In this document: positions 1 to 12,038 of the stretch, piece by piece
How the letters are laid out: every line of letters starts with the position of its first letter
Numbering within the stretch: position 1 is the stretch's first letter
Origin: Poecilobothrus nobilitatus
Taxonomy: Eukaryota > Arthropoda > Insecta > Diptera > Dolichopodidae
Direction: 5' to 3'
Assembly (NCBI GenBank): GCA_947095535.1
Contig: OX352774.1
Coordinates: 43,602,496 to 43,666,495, forward strand
DNA: 64,000 bases
Notes under the pieces: model-generated
The model's database searches: none
What the model saw: only the letters and a program-made list of their open reading frames with translations
What the model was told of the DNA's origin: nothing
Position numbers and translations under genes: made by a program

Positions 1-929
1 TCTCAATTCTCATATACAGTGAACACATACACAATTTTAAAGTTAAAAAAATATTGCTAATTTAATAGTTTAAGCTAATGTGGTATTTGAGAATACAGAG
101 TTTCATTCTCAAATACTTTTAATAACTGCAAAAGTCGGCGGCACAGTTGCATTATTTTTAAAATTATCTGTTGTTGAGTGTTTCGTAAATAATTCGTACC
201 TATTCTTTGTGAATTTTTATTTGTGAAATGTGATTACTCGTTAGGTAGTAGCAAAAACTAAATATAACACATGCCAAGTAGAACAATTTTTTTAGTACAG
301 AAAATAAAAATAAGGCTGTGCCCCAAATAGTCGCGGTATATATGAATATGCAAGTTTTTCATCTTTTACTTTATACTAAATTAGTTTTTTTTAATTTTAA
401 ATATAATCGTCTTGCATTCTTTTCTTTCATATAGAATTTAGCCTTGAAAAAATAAGGTTTTCTAAATAAATTAAATTGTATGTATGCATATTGTAAAGTA
501 CATATTGCTATACTAGGATAAATAATAATTTTAATACAGGTAATTTAATGTAGGTTTTTGTAAGTAATTTAGATTAGATTGTTAGTTTTAAATAAATTTT
601 ATTCATTCTAGTTATATAATATTACAATTCATTAACATAAAATTTAAAAATGTATTACAATAAAACAATTTTTAAATTACAAAAAAAAAAGATTAGTTAA
701 CTGTATGCTGTGTTGTATGTGTTATAAACCGAATAAAACTAATCCATGTACATATATAATATCACGCATATTTTTATTAAAATAAAAGTTTTTTATATAC
801 ATATTTTGTTTAACAAAATTAAATATGAATGTTGTTTTACTAAAAAAGAAGTCAAAATTATCAATTTTACATAAAAATATTTTACAGAACACAATTTTAA
901 AGCGAATTCATAACTCTAAATCTTATGTT
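1..929. other. AT-rich noncoding stretch
   Basis: I see no gene in this stretch. It is dominated by A/T runs. One short perfect hairpin is visible, with 12-bp arms at 83-94 and 105-116 and a 10-nt loop. If ZAD-A is a real gene, this is either its intron or beyond its 3' end. Confidence 0.5.
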
Positions 930-1640
930 GTGCTTCTTTGAGGTCTAGAATATTCGCACTATTTTCTATTTCGTCCCATTCTTGAAAACCTGGTTCATCT
1001 TCGGTGAATTATACTATATTGCTATCAAGTGGTACTTTGTATTTCATACAAATATTGAGTAACATTACGCAAACATTTACAAATTGTGTACACTTCTCTA
1101 AGGCATAATACAATTCTTGGGCATCTAGTAAACACCTAAACTTATTTTTTAAAATATCTATCGTGCGCTCGACTATCCCTCTTGCTTGTGCATGATATCG
1201 GTTAAAATTTGCCTCAAGGAATTTTCTTGGTTATTCCGGAAAGGAGTAAATCTAGCTGTTTCTATTTTAGTTTTAATACGAGACATGTTCAACACCAAAG
1301 AATCACGGCATGACCCTGCATATATCGCACTCGCATATCGGGCGATCTAAAATCTGAAAATTTTAGTTGTCAGTTACCTACATGTTACGAATTCTTGAAT
1401 TAATTTAACTTACAATCATAACATTTGGACTTGAATAACCTTTTCTATTGTAATACAAGGATGAAATCATTCCCAACGCTCTTTTCATATGATCCATGAG
1501 CACAAAACCGCAGGAGACACGCAAATTTCACTGGTTTTGGTACGCTTGTATTATATTTTCGTAACTTAAACTTTGGTTCCAATAAATCAAGTCAATCCTT
1601 AAAACACATTTTGACGGGCTACAAATCTATAAAACATACG
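930..1640 (-). pseudogene. Harbinger/PIF (HARBI1-like) transposase relic
   Basis: Reading the minus strand gives a broken DDE_Tnp_4 transposase of the PIF/Harbinger superfamily. In order I see YYNRKGYSSPNV (about 1470-1430), which matches the family motif YFNRKGYYSINV. Next is AGSCRDSLVLN (about 1330-1290), equivalent to PGSxHDS with the second catalytic Asp. Then comes RYHAQARGIVERTIDILKNK (1200-1141), the conserved ARxxVER block, and finally a C-terminal INxCxxLHNIC-like segment (VCVMLLNICM, about 1070-1040). A likely intron lies between about 1412 and 1354: gtaagt follows the YYNRKG exon and ttttcag precedes the next. Stops and frameshifts interrupt the reading (for example near 1230), and the first catalytic Asp is not recognisable. 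Such enzymes cut and paste DNA flanked by TTA/TAA target duplications, which several MITEs here show. The family call is firm; an intact gene is excluded. Confidence 0.8.
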
Positions 1641-4600
1641 AAAAATCAACTAAATTAAAAAAAAATTAACAATAAAACAATTACTGATATCATTTAATTC
1701 CAAAGGATCGAAGAGTTACGTAATCGCCTTCTTTATTCTACGAAAAATATTCCTTTCACGATTTTCCTCATCACTACTGCTACTTTCAGTAAAATAAAAG
1801 TCTACATTCTTTTAAATTTTTTTGTTTTACTTTATAAATTTTATATTAAACTTTTTTTTTTATCAAAATATTTGAAATTTTTTGTTGTTCTTTCACACTA
1901 AAACCAACTAAAACACCAAATAAAAAGTACTTTCACCAAATAAAAAATAAGTGAATGCATAACCTACGATATTGTTTTCACAGACATAGAGAGAGGGCTT
2001 TGAAATAATGGTAAGGCTTTCTTAAAAATTTACACGTATTCTTATGGAAATAGTAAAAAATGAAATAGTGGTAAAGCATAAACCTTAATAACTTAAAAAA
2101 TAATCATTTTTTTAAATTTCTTCCAAAGGCCACCATAAAATTTCATCTTTAACACATCTTTTGATGTATTCAAATTTAAAATATTTAAATGTTTTAATTA
2201 AAAAATTATGTTTTAAAAAAAATACCTCCATTTATTTTCCCACGGTTAAAGCTCCTTAACAAAACGTGAATGAGAGTGCTTTTTGATACAGTATGGGCAA
2301 TAATAAAATTAATTCGCATAACCAATTTTATCAAGAATTTTGGGTTAGAAATTAAGTTAGAAAATTTGAATTAAAAAGAAAAAATTACTATTATTAATAA
2401 AATAAACTAAATATACATAAAAAATAAATATTTAAATATGTGATATATTAAAATTATTCTCATTTCCACACCACCTATGAGGTAGGGAATATGGAGCGTT
2501 TTTTTTACGTGCATATCCCAAATACGCCTAGTGCACACATTTGTAAGACAAAAGTGCATAAAAATTATATAACATAATTAAATATCCATAATGTTAATCG
2601 TTAATTTTTTAGAACTTTAAAAGTTGGGAAAAGTTCATGTAAGAATTATAATTGGATTTACATCCACAAAGCGCACATTTTCAAACCATTATATTTAAAA
2701 AGAGTAATAGAATAAATAAAAACTAAATAAAAAACTAAAGCTTTAACTTTTAAATAAAACCAGAAATTTTATTTTATTTCAAATACCAACAATTATTGAT
2801 TCATCTTTCAAAATTGAAATAAAATTGAAAGTTAAAATAAAACTAAAAATTACAAATTTAAATTCAATAAACTAATTAAATTAAATTTATCTTCAATATA
2901 TTTTATTATGTTATTCTAAAGCTACTTTATTACTAATACTAAATACTACACCTTTTTTTTATTACTCTAACAAAAATACAAAAATTTACTTACATAAAAA
3001 TCGGAACCTCCTTTCTTTTTCTGTCCATAATTGTACTGAAAAATGAGATTTGAAATTTTATTTTTTTACAAGTATAAAGAAGAAACTCCAAGCTTCATAT
3101 TTATGTATATTTCATATTTTCTTAATGACATAAAATACATAAAAACTCCATATTAAATGGAGGTTATGTGCACAGAATTTATAAAAAAAATTTACTCATT
3201 TTTTTTTTTGACAGTAGCAAGATGGATGCAATAAGAAATTTAAAAAAATTGGAGGGTTACAAATTTGCTTAAAAAAGGGGTTAAAATTTTTTGGTCAAAG
3301 TTAAAAACCTACTTGTTGAATTGGGCAATTAATAAGGTATCTGAAATAAAAAAAAATTAGAACATTTCGAGGCATATTTACAAAAAATACTTTATATGAA
3401 ATTCATGCCCATTTTGGTATTTTTTTTAAAAAAATAAAAAAAAATTTGTAATTTTGAAAAAAAATGTAATTTTTCCTAGTTTTCTTTCAAAATACATTGA
3501 AAATTTGCACTAATATATACATTCAAAGATTTCGATGTCACGGTCTTCCATTATTGTTGGCTCTGGTGAATGATAAACAGGTTTTGTTTGAATGCTAACA
3601 CCGAATTTTTCACACATAAAATACAACGCACAATGGCAACCAGGGCTGGCACCCTACTACAATTGTAGCATATATACTACTATTTTTTTTTTAAATAAGT
3701 TTTACTACCACTTTTTTGTTACTCCTACAATTCCGTAATTTTCAAAATTTAATTATATACAGAGTGTCTGGGACTCAAGTACGCGCACTGCAATTAGCGA
3801 TTGGGGGCATTAAAACAAACAAAAAATTGTATTGGAGGGAGAGGTCTATTGTGGACCCTTTTCGAGATATGAGGGATTAAAGATTTTATAGAGACTTTTA
3901 ATAAAACAATCTATAACTTTTCAACGGCTTGCTATAGAGAGATAAAAAATCCATTTTGTAGAATAAGTTGTCAGCTTTAATTTTTGTGTACTAATGACCC
4001 CATATACCTAAGAGTTACAAAGTTATGAAAGTTCAAAATGATTTAAAATGAAAAAGTTATGTTTCAAACTCAATTTTCTTTTGAAACACCATGTATTTGG
4101 GGTACTTTTTATAGCATATTTCGAGACAGCTTTTCAAGTCCTATAATTAGTACCTAATAACTTCTCCTCTATCTCTAACCGTTTTTCAGATATAAAGAAT
4201 GGAAAAGTGCAAGACGAGAAATAGATGGTTATAAAACTTACAAGAATATACCCATCCTAACTAATAATAGTCATTAGCTATCATATAGTTATTTTCTATA
4301 TAATTATAATATATGATATACAAAATCACAATCCTAACTATAATAGTCATAACAGTCAATGATAATTTAAAGGCGGCAAAAAAGAGCCACTAATTTTAAC
4401 ATCAAGGCTTTTAACAAACGTCTAAGAACATTTTATCTTTTTGCGAAGCTGTCTTCTCGACAAGGCTGTTGTGCAAGAACTTTTGCTTCCTGATAATTTT
4501 CTTACACGTTTTCCAATCACTACATAGCTGACTCTATTAATCCACTCTTCTAAGCTTCCTTCTTTTTACATATTATTTTTATACAAATGCAGTCAAATAC

Positions 4601-4858
4601 GTAATAAATTAATGATATAATGTATATGTGTGATGTTCCTATATACTTTGTGCTTGAAAAATTAAAATTAAATTTCACGTAAATGATTTTTTGAAATAAA
4701 ATATTTGTATGATATAGCTTTTTCATTAAAATGATATAGCCCTAAACTGTTCGGTATTTTTTTACAATAAATATATTCAAATTTATTCATTTGTCTATAT
4801 TTTTGTAGTAACTTATAATGTAATATTGTAAGACAATATTGTGTGACACTAGGCTTTA
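1641..4858. other. AT-rich noncoding stretch with one dispersed repeat
   Basis: No credible reading frame is seen on either strand. At about 1774-1900 there is a segment shared with 36310-36445 (listed separately). Around 3755-4100 the DNA is less AT-rich and starts with a CAGAGTGTCTGGG-like end that could be a transposon terminus, but I found no matching second end. The remainder is poly-A/T-rich filler. Confidence 0.4.
1774..1900. repeat. Dispersed repeat, copy 1 (partner at 36310-36445)
   Basis: The segment starting CTGCTACTTTCAGTAAAATA recurs almost unchanged at 36310. The shared similarity continues for roughly 120 bp through A/T-rich sequence. This copy lies just upstream of the Harbinger relic (in its reading direction), so it may be the 5' part of that element. 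That is inference. Confidence 0.55.
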
Positions 4859-5197
4859 TGCTGCATTTACAAACAACGCTCTCGGTACGCTCTCTTAACG
4901 CAGTCTACAAAATAGTGTCCACAATGAAATCGTAATTTATAAAATGTATTTACATAATAAATATACTTAATAAAAATGGCTTCTCTTTATCTTATTTTAA
5001 TTCTATTCAGTTATTTGACACTTCAATGCGTAAAGAAAACGAAAAAAGTTAAAATTTGAACAACTTTTTTCATAACTGCGTCACAGCAGTGAACAGCATT
5101 TTCAGCAATTTTCGCACAATTTAATACATTAACTCTATTTTGGCACTTCAAGTTGTGTATAGAGAGCGTAACGAAAGCGTGCATTGTAGATGCAGTA
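4859..5197. mobile_element. 339-bp MITE, TTA target duplication
   Basis: The element is bounded by imperfect terminal inverted repeats of about 35 bp. The left end begins TGCTGCATTTACAAACAACG and the right end, reverse-complemented, begins TACTGCATCTACAATGCACG. TTA occurs directly outside both ends (4856-4858 and 5198-5200). It has no coding capacity. A 3-bp TTA duplication is the hallmark of PIF/Harbinger transposition, so it was probably mobilised by such a transposase. It sits just 3' of ZAD-A exon 3. Confidence 0.75.
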
Positions 5198-5269
5198 TTA
5201 TTTATTTACGTACATATGCATACATATTATATAAATTATTTCAGTACTCAATAATTAAATGTAACTTAC

Positions 5270-5549
5270 TTGCAGCTTTTTGAATTAATGTATTTTTCAG
5301 TAATATTATCTTCATCAGCAGGTTTTTTATTTACAGCGTTAATGTCATCAGGAGATTTTCTCTTTCGAGATTGCCTTTCAGTTTCTCGAGATTTAGGTTG
5401 AAATTTATATTTGCCTTTTTTAATTAAGTCAGATTTCACTTCAACTCTTGATATTAATTTTTCACCTTCAAGATAATCACTTATAGAAGAAATCTCACTT
5501 TGATTTATATCAGGAATGCTACTAGTTTCACTTATTCTATCAAAATCAG
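5270..5549 (-). CDS. ZAD-A putative exon 3 (linker, finger pair deleted)
   Basis: Read on the minus strand, this 280-bp stretch is fully open for 93 codons. It has an acceptor (tttttag) before 5549 and a gtaagt donor from 5269 down. The protein is clearly homologous to the linker of ZAD-1: RKRKSPDDINAVNKK here against RKKKSPEEINALNKK there. The downstream intron start is also conserved. Its start phase (1 nt carried in) and end phase (2 nt carried out) match ZAD-1 exon 3 exactly. Compared with ZAD-1 exon 3 (457 bp) it lacks 177 bp, that is 59 codons, removing the CNVC finger and the CCDKK finger while keeping frame. It could be exon 3 of the gene whose first two exons lie at 25635-25198, or a pseudogene fragment. 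No downstream finger exon is visible between here and the left edge. Confidence 0.7.
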
Positions 5550-6872
5550 CTAAAAATAAAGTTAAATGTGGTTATATATTGTGTTAGCAAAATTTTATTT
5601 TAGGCAAAATGTTTTAATTCTGAAATACTAAACCGGAATTTCTGTTAACATCTAACAAATTTCAAACTAACGAAACTTGTTTATTTCCTCAATTTAATGG
5701 TATATTCTTCATTTTTTTAATTTTATTTAATTTAACTTTTTACATAGTAATAATTTTATTCCGTTTTGAAATAAATATTTTTCATAGGCTGATCTCATGT
5801 AAACAACTACAAAATGTATTTTGAAAGTTAAATAAAAATAAAGTGCCGCTTGGACGTCAGTAATCTAGTATATTTTGGTCATCATTTTATAAAAAAGCAC
5901 CTCTACAAACTCTTAAAGCCAGATATCATTAGGTCACGTCACTCAACATTGTGTTTTCATTCTTTATCTGCCTTTCAGAAGGGAGTAGACAGCACTGAAG
6001 AGGTAGTTGGTAAATAAACGCTAATTTAATTTAATCGTATTTATTCCATCTACTGTTTCTCAAACGATAGTGAAACGATAGTGGGATTAGTAGTTGGGAT
6101 TAAAAAAGAATATTTTACTGTGTAATAGGAAGGCAAACATTGTATTTATCAAATAACTGTTACTTATTTATGTTTGTATAAATAATTGTTTTTAAATTAA
6201 AGTCTGATAAAGAGGCATACTTCCATACATAAAAAATTAGGTTAATTAATTAATTTTTTTTTTTTAAACATAAAATTTTTTAGTCGTTATTTTAAATTAT
6301 TTTTTTATCTTAATGCGTGCATCATTAATTCAATTTTTAAGAAACCATATTCTAAATATGAGGAATAACAGCAACAATCAAAATGATAGGTATAAACAGA
6401 AGTTTAGAACCAAGGTTATGTTTTCTGGCTTTATCTTCATGACGCCAGTAACATACAATAATAGTTTTTTCTTCTATACCATATTATAGATTATTTCTTA
6501 TTATTATCTATATTATTTTACAAAATTATTTTTTTTATTGAAACTACATATGTCTAAAACCGTTTGGCTACACTTTTTTGGAAAACAATCATTTGGTGGT
6601 TTCATATATTGTCCAATAATATGCGCTTTTTCTTTAAATCACGGAATAGATCTGAGCACGCTCTGAATAAAATGAGCTCTCAGATTTCATTTTTCAGAAA
6701 TGCACTATAAAAAAAAATTACGGCCGATATTACTACATACAAAAAACTGTGTATTCTATACAAAAAACTCTCGCACACTATTCTAAATTTTTATGATTAC
6801 ACACTTGATTTTGAAATATATAACGTTTATCATTTGAAATTTAAGATAATTTGTTTATATTTGTTTTCTGTG
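5550..6872. other. Noncoding stretch inside the putative ZAD-A intron
   Basis: I see no gene. The DNA is AT-rich. It includes a slightly GC-richer patch at about 5840-6010 without a usable frame, and homopolymer runs near 6250-6310. Confidence 0.4.
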
Positions 6873-7241
6873 AAAGATTATCTATTACAATAAGATGAGC
6901 CACTCTCTTTTTACACATAAAAAATGATTTTAATTATATGCCTCTTATAATGAATGTAATAAATCTTATTTTATAAAACTATATATTAGAGTCAGAATTC
7001 ATAATTTAATAAAAAATTTTATTTAAAAAAAAAAATGGTAAAGAATTTGATATAAGACATAAAATGTAAGTGGTTCAACATTTGTAAAAAATAAATATAA
7101 TATATTTTAAAATCCTATTTTCACATGATAACTATCTATTTTTTTCAATTTTTTTTTTTTTGTTTTTTGTCTTTTCGAGAAGCATAGAAAAATTTGGTCA
7201 CGTGGTGAGAGTGGCTCATCCTATTATAACAGATAATCTTT
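6873..7241. mobile_element. MITE family A, copy A1 (369 bp)
   Basis: Terminal inverted repeats of about 35 bp start AAAGATTATCTATTACAATA on the left and AAAGATTATCTGTTATAATA on the reverse-complemented right. Both continue into a GATGAGCCACTCTC block. The interior is A/T-rich and noncoding. Related ends occur at 20470/21884 (A2) and 47754/49572 (A3). A1 is the shortest copy. No convincing target duplication is seen at A1, so the superfamily is unresolved. Confidence 0.7.
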
Positions 7242-7832
7242 GGTAAAAATATTTTGCTTTAATATGGTTTATTACGTGTTGCAGTGCAGTAGGATATGAG
7301 TGATTCAAAGTAATAAAGTATTTGTTTATATATTTTATTTAAATAATATGTTTTTTTAAATTATGTGTAATTTTCAGGTAGAAAATAGTTTAAAAATCAA
7401 AATTTACCATATTACAAAATTCAGATTTGCTCAAATAAGCAGAACGATGGCGTCACAAAGTAACTAACATTTTGTGGGTTGGCTTGGGATTTACTTCATT
7501 ATAAATACATATTTTTTTTAGTCACACGATTTTGTTAGTTGGGATTTTCAACATTTAAATAACATGTGTGTGCATACAGAATTAGTTGGGATTTTCTACA
7601 TTAAAATAACAATTTGGGATTTTGCAATAATTGTGTTAGTTGGGATTTTTCACATTAAAATAACTTATTTATATTAACTTATATTTAGTTTTAAATTATT
7701 GAAAATATATTTCTTATATCTTTTTTTTTAGTTTTCTTTATATTTTTTAACAGAAATATTTAAAGTGTCTGATCCCAAAGATATGTAAAATCTCTTTCGG
7801 TTGATGAATAAAAATTCAGACATGGAAGTGTT
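7242..7832. other. Noncoding stretch with repeated TTAGTTGGGATTTT motif
   Basis: Between about 7540 and 7670 a unit built on TTAGTTGGGATTTT followed by ACATTAAAATAAC recurs three to four times at irregular spacing. The last 30 bases before the copia LTR (from ATG at 7804) could be the start of the interrupted piggyBac frame that continues after 14943, but this is weak. Confidence 0.4.
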
Positions 7833-8087
7833 TGTTGTTGCAAAACTAGACTTAAGAGTGATTTTATTTAAAACTAAAAGAAAGGTATACAATGTATTAC
7901 AAATATTGGATTCAAATATAATGATAAATTTACAGTAATACTCAGTAATACTCCAAATGAGAATTACAATGATTATAACAATATTAATAGTTAATATGTG
8001 TATGATATAAAATAATGTAAATTCAAATTAGTATACATATATATATATTAGTGAATGTAAATTCAAATTAGAGTTGCCAGATCAACA
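7833..8087 (-). repeat. copia 3' LTR (255 bp)
   Basis: This matches the right LTR (14730-14943) from TGTTGTTG to GATCAACA. It carries about 41 extra bases near its inner end: a TA-rich run flanked by a duplicated GTAAATTCAAATTAG. The polypurine stretch lies immediately outside at 8088-8097. Confidence 0.92.
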
Positions 8088-8189
8088 CACCTCCTGCAAC
8101 GAAAATTTTAATTTAGACCAAGTTGTTTCCTACATCCTTCAAATTTAACATTCGGTAGAGGTTTTGTAATATGTGTTTACTTCTGTTGT

Positions 8190-9410
8190 TTATGAGTGCA
8201 TTGTTTGCGATGTGTTGTGCGCTAATGTTATCGTTATGTATAGTAATTGGATTATACGATACGATATATATAAAAGGTTTTTTAAATATATTGCTTCTTT
8301 TCCGGACTCTGTTAACGCCATGTATTCAGCCGCGGCAGACGATAAAGCCACAGTTTTTTGTCTTCTAGCTTCCCATGATATTGTAGCATTTGCCAATTTA
8401 AAAACGTAACCAGTGCACGATTTTCTATCATCAATATTTGATGCCCAGTCAGCATCTGCATAACCCATTATGTCGTTCCCAGATCTTTTGAAGTTTAAAC
8501 CAATATTAATAGTTTGTTTCAAATATCTCAATACCTGTTTTGCTGCTGTCCAATGGATACCATAATTTGTATTATACCTGCTTAAAAAATTTACAGTAAA
8601 GGAAATATCCGGTCGTGTCGTCACAGATAAATATAATAACGAACCAATTAAATTCTGATATGGTATTTTTGCCATGTTTTGTATTTCCTCTGATGATTTA
8701 GAACACATTTCTTTTGATAATTTTTCACCTGGGTTCATAGGTATTTTAACTGTATTTGCACTTTGCATGTTAAATGAAGCTAACAATTTTTTAATAAATT
8801 TTATTTGAGTAAGACAAAATCCATCATTTGTTTTCTTAAATTCAATACCCAAACAATTATTTAAAGGACCAATCTCTTTTATTTGAAAATATTTCATCAT
8901 TTCGTCTTTGAACCATTTAATTTTATTTTTATTATTTGTTGCTACGATTATGTCGTCGACGTAAGTTGTAAGTATCATTAATTCAACATTTTCTTTTAAT
9001 ACATATATACATGGTTCGGTTTTCATTTGTCTAAAATTCATTGCTTTTAACTGATAATCTAACCTTTTAAACCATGCTCTCCCGCTTTGTTTTAGTCCGT
9101 AAATTGCCTTCTTGATTTTACAAACTTTATTTTTCTTATTTTCAATTTCGTCATAAAAATCTGGTATGCTCATGTAGATAGTTTCATCTATGTTGCCATT
9201 AAGATAAGCTGTGACAACATCAAACTGGTACAAATCTAAATTCCATTCCGCTGCAACGGCAGTTAAGATACGGATCGACTTGTATTTCGCCACAGGAGCA
9301 TAAGTTTCATCGTAATCGATGCCAGGCCTTTGACTGCATCCTTTAGCCACCAACCGTGCTTTTCTTTTTATTATATTCCCATCTTTGTCAGTTTTTGTGG
9401 TGAAAACCAT
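8190..9410 (-). pseudogene. copia Pol, reverse transcriptase and RNase H part
   Basis: The open frame of 406 residues is the Ty1/copia reverse transcriptase (RVT_2) followed by RNase H. Visible signatures are GIDYDETYAPVAK near residue 30, the YVDDII catalytic motif near residue 150 and the YADADWA RNase H core. These are followed by DRKSCTGYVF and ALSSAAAEYMAL. The ATG at 9410 is not a natural start: directly upstream the frame is shifted by one base, and the preceding pol residues continue in another frame to about 10076. The enzyme would copy element RNA in virus-like particles. This copy cannot make a full Pol because of the frameshift and the LINE upstream. Confidence 0.9.
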
Positions 9411-10076
9411 CTAGAACCTATTATTTTTTCATTTTGCGGCTTTTCTATTATTTCCCAAGTGCAGTTTTTCTTATGAGCTTGAAGTTCATTTTTTATCGCT
9501 TCCATCCATTCATCTTTATATTCATTTTTTTAAATTTCTGAATAATTTCTAAATTCATTTTCAAATGCTAAATAATTATCTTCTATACTTTGACCACTAT
9601 TTTCATCACAACTTTGGAAATTTTCACACAATTCTACATCTTCATTTTTATTACACTTTTCATTTTCTGTAAAATTTTCATTTTGTTTTTCTTCATTTAT
9701 ATTACTTTTTTCTTTTTGATTTTCATGCCTGGTTTTAAAATTGCGTACTTTTCTTGTTTGCGTATCTCCAGTTCATATTTTTGCGTATCTCCAGTTCATA
9801 TTTTTTTTCAATATCAAAATCATGAATTTCCGTTTTTCTTTCATTGGTAAAAGTTTGTTGCTCGGGCTCATTAATAAACTTTACTCTGCTTTTTATTATA
9901 TTTCGTTTTTCTTTACTATATAATCTATAGGCTTTGGAATTTTCACAGTACCCTACTAAATAATATGGTTCTGATCTTGCTTCGAATTTTTTTATGTTAG
10001 GGTTTTTGTTGAGAACATATGCTAAAGTACCAAATATTTTAAAATATTTTATGTTCGGATATTTTCCTGTCCATAA
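9411..10076 (-). pseudogene. copia Pol, integrase-RT linker, frame-broken
   Basis: On the minus strand this stretch continues copia pol after the LINE insertion. It begins near 10076 with LWTGKYPNIKYFKIFG, the typical end of the copia integrase region, and then runs YYLVGYCENSKAYRLY. Charged, low-complexity residues follow up to the RT part. Stop codons interrupt it. A short tandem duplication (GTATCTCCAGTTCATATTTT) is present at about 9763-9805. Confidence 0.75.
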
Positions 10077-10208
10077 CTATATCGTCATATCGTCTATAAA
10101 AAATATCGTCAACTGCGAATAAAAACGTACCTACATGGTTTGATCATGAATGTGTAAATATTAATAAAATCAAGCAATACTGGCATAGAAAACATGTAAA
10201 AAATTATA

Positions 10209-11645
10209 ATGATGAATATATTCATAAAAAATATAAATTATAAATATAAATACACGGCAATAAAAATAAAAAAAAGAATGATTTATGACAACAACATCTT
10301 CAAAACTGCTGAAGGTAATCCGAAAAAAACATGGAATTACATAAAGCATATAATTAAAAATAAGACCAGTAATCGAAACGATTTCTTTGCGGAACAACAA
10401 CTTTCCAACAAAGATAAATTGGCAAAACTTAACAATTTTAATAAATACTTTACACATTTTGGCAGTGATTTGGCACAAAATTTTAACACCGTGTATCTAC
10501 CAATAAATAGAACATCAAGTAGATTTAGATTCAAAATGATTACGAATTATGAAACAAAGAAACTAATAAACGAGTTACCAAATACAGGAGCAACAGGTTA
10601 TGATGGAATACAAACAAAGGTTATAAAAGAATGCAAAGATGAACTAGCAGCAAACATAAGTGAATTAATCAATGAATCCTTGAATCAAAGTGTTATGCCT
10701 GAAGAACTAAAAATAAATAAAGTTATACCAATTTATAAAGGGAATGGAGACAAAAACAATGTATACAATTACAGACCCATTTCAATAGCTTCGATATTTA
10801 ATAAAATCATTGAAACATATGTGAATACTCAACTAACTAAATATTTAAAAGACAATAATTTTGCAGATGATCGACAATATGGCTTTAAAAAGGGTTCTAA
10901 TACAAATACGGCGTTATTCGATATGATCACATACATCCAAGAAGGTATAAATAATAGAAAAAAGGTATCCTTTGTATTTTTCGATTTTACAAAAGCCTTT
11001 GATACGGTTGATAGGAAAATATTATTACGTATACTATTCGAATGTGGAATTCTGGGAAAAGAATATATGTGGTTCGAAAGCTATTTAAATGGAAGGAAGC
11101 AATATGTTGAGTGTCAACAACTTAAAAGTCAAATTACAGATATAACTTACGGAGTTATTCAAGGCAGCTCTTTGGGACCAACACTGTACTCGTGCTACAT
11201 AAGCAGCTTCTCAAAATTAAAACTAGATGGTAAAGCTTTTCTTTATGCTGATGATCTAGCTATAGTATTCATGGAAAATAGGTACGAAGACTTAGAAAAA
11301 ATAATGAATAAAAATATACAATTAGTTAGTAAGTGGATGTCCAAATTAAAGTTAACAGCAAATATAAGCAAAACTAAATATATGATAATAAAAAATACAA
11401 CAAATACATCACTAAATATAATGTTTAAAAATATGAATATTAAAGAAACCAACGTGTATAAGTATCTTGGACTGACCATGGACTCTGAATTAAAATGGAA
11501 TCAACAATGTAGCGAGATAGCAGCAAAGGCTAGAAGAATTGCTGGTATGCTAAAAATTAAACAGAACAGAGTTCCTCTAGCAACTAAAAGATCTATATAT
11601 TATTGTTTTTTTCATTCGACTATCACCTATGAAATCATAATCTGA
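10209..11645 (+). pseudogene. LINE reverse transcriptase
   Basis: The 478-residue open frame carries a non-LTR reverse transcriptase. I see TGATGYDGIQTKVIKE (finger), VIPIYKGNGDK...NYRPIS, the FFDFTKAFDTVD catalytic Asp motif, GVIQGSSLGPTLY and the YADDLAI active site, then YKYLGLTMD in the thumb. These are standard LINE blocks; jockey/CR1-like clades share them, and I do not assign a clade. The frame starts within the protein, so the ATG used here is arbitrary. A stop at 11643-11645 separates it from the C-terminal segment at 11664, which suggests one inactivating mutation. An intact element would prime reverse transcription at nicked chromosomal DNA. Confidence 0.9.
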
Positions 11646-11663
11646 AATACATTCTCAAAAAAT

Positions 11664-12038
11664 TTGAATATGATACAACGTATTCAAAATAATACCATCA
11701 AAAACCTCTATGGATTTGAAAGACGAAAGTCAACAGCTGAAATACATCTACTGTTAAAAATATTACCAATTGAACTACATAAAAAAATGTCACAAGCCAT
11801 ACAAATATTTAATATGCAAAATAAATTAATAAATACAAATACCTTGTTAATACACAACATGGAAATACACAGCCATAATACCCGTAAAGCAAGCCAAATA
11901 CGTAACACGAATCGCAAAAATAAATTCAATGGCTTAGACGGAATCTATTATACGTCAATTAAAACATTTAACAAATTGCCAAATGAATTAAAAACATGTG
12001 ATATGCCATTCATAAAGTCAAAAATAAAAACATTATAG
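11664..12038 (+). pseudogene. LINE ORF2 C-terminal segment
   Basis: This 124-residue frame continues the LINE protein after the break at about 11645. It begins MNMIQRIQNN, reads through IHSHNTRKAS and ends in a FNKLPNELKTCD block. That pattern (RIQN..., NTR..., FN.LP..I) is typical of the extreme C-terminus of LINE ORF2 proteins. The stop is followed by a 3' UTR and an A-rich tail. Confidence 0.8.

Noticed and set aside
1..4858. Finger exon 4 of ZAD-A
   Set aside because: I looked on the minus strand for CxxC...HxxxH coding repeats left of exon 3 and saw none; the exon is outside the window or lost.
8171..8409. Two plus-strand open frames of 65 and 78 codons
   Set aside because: They lie antisense to the copia RNase H coding sequence and show no family features.
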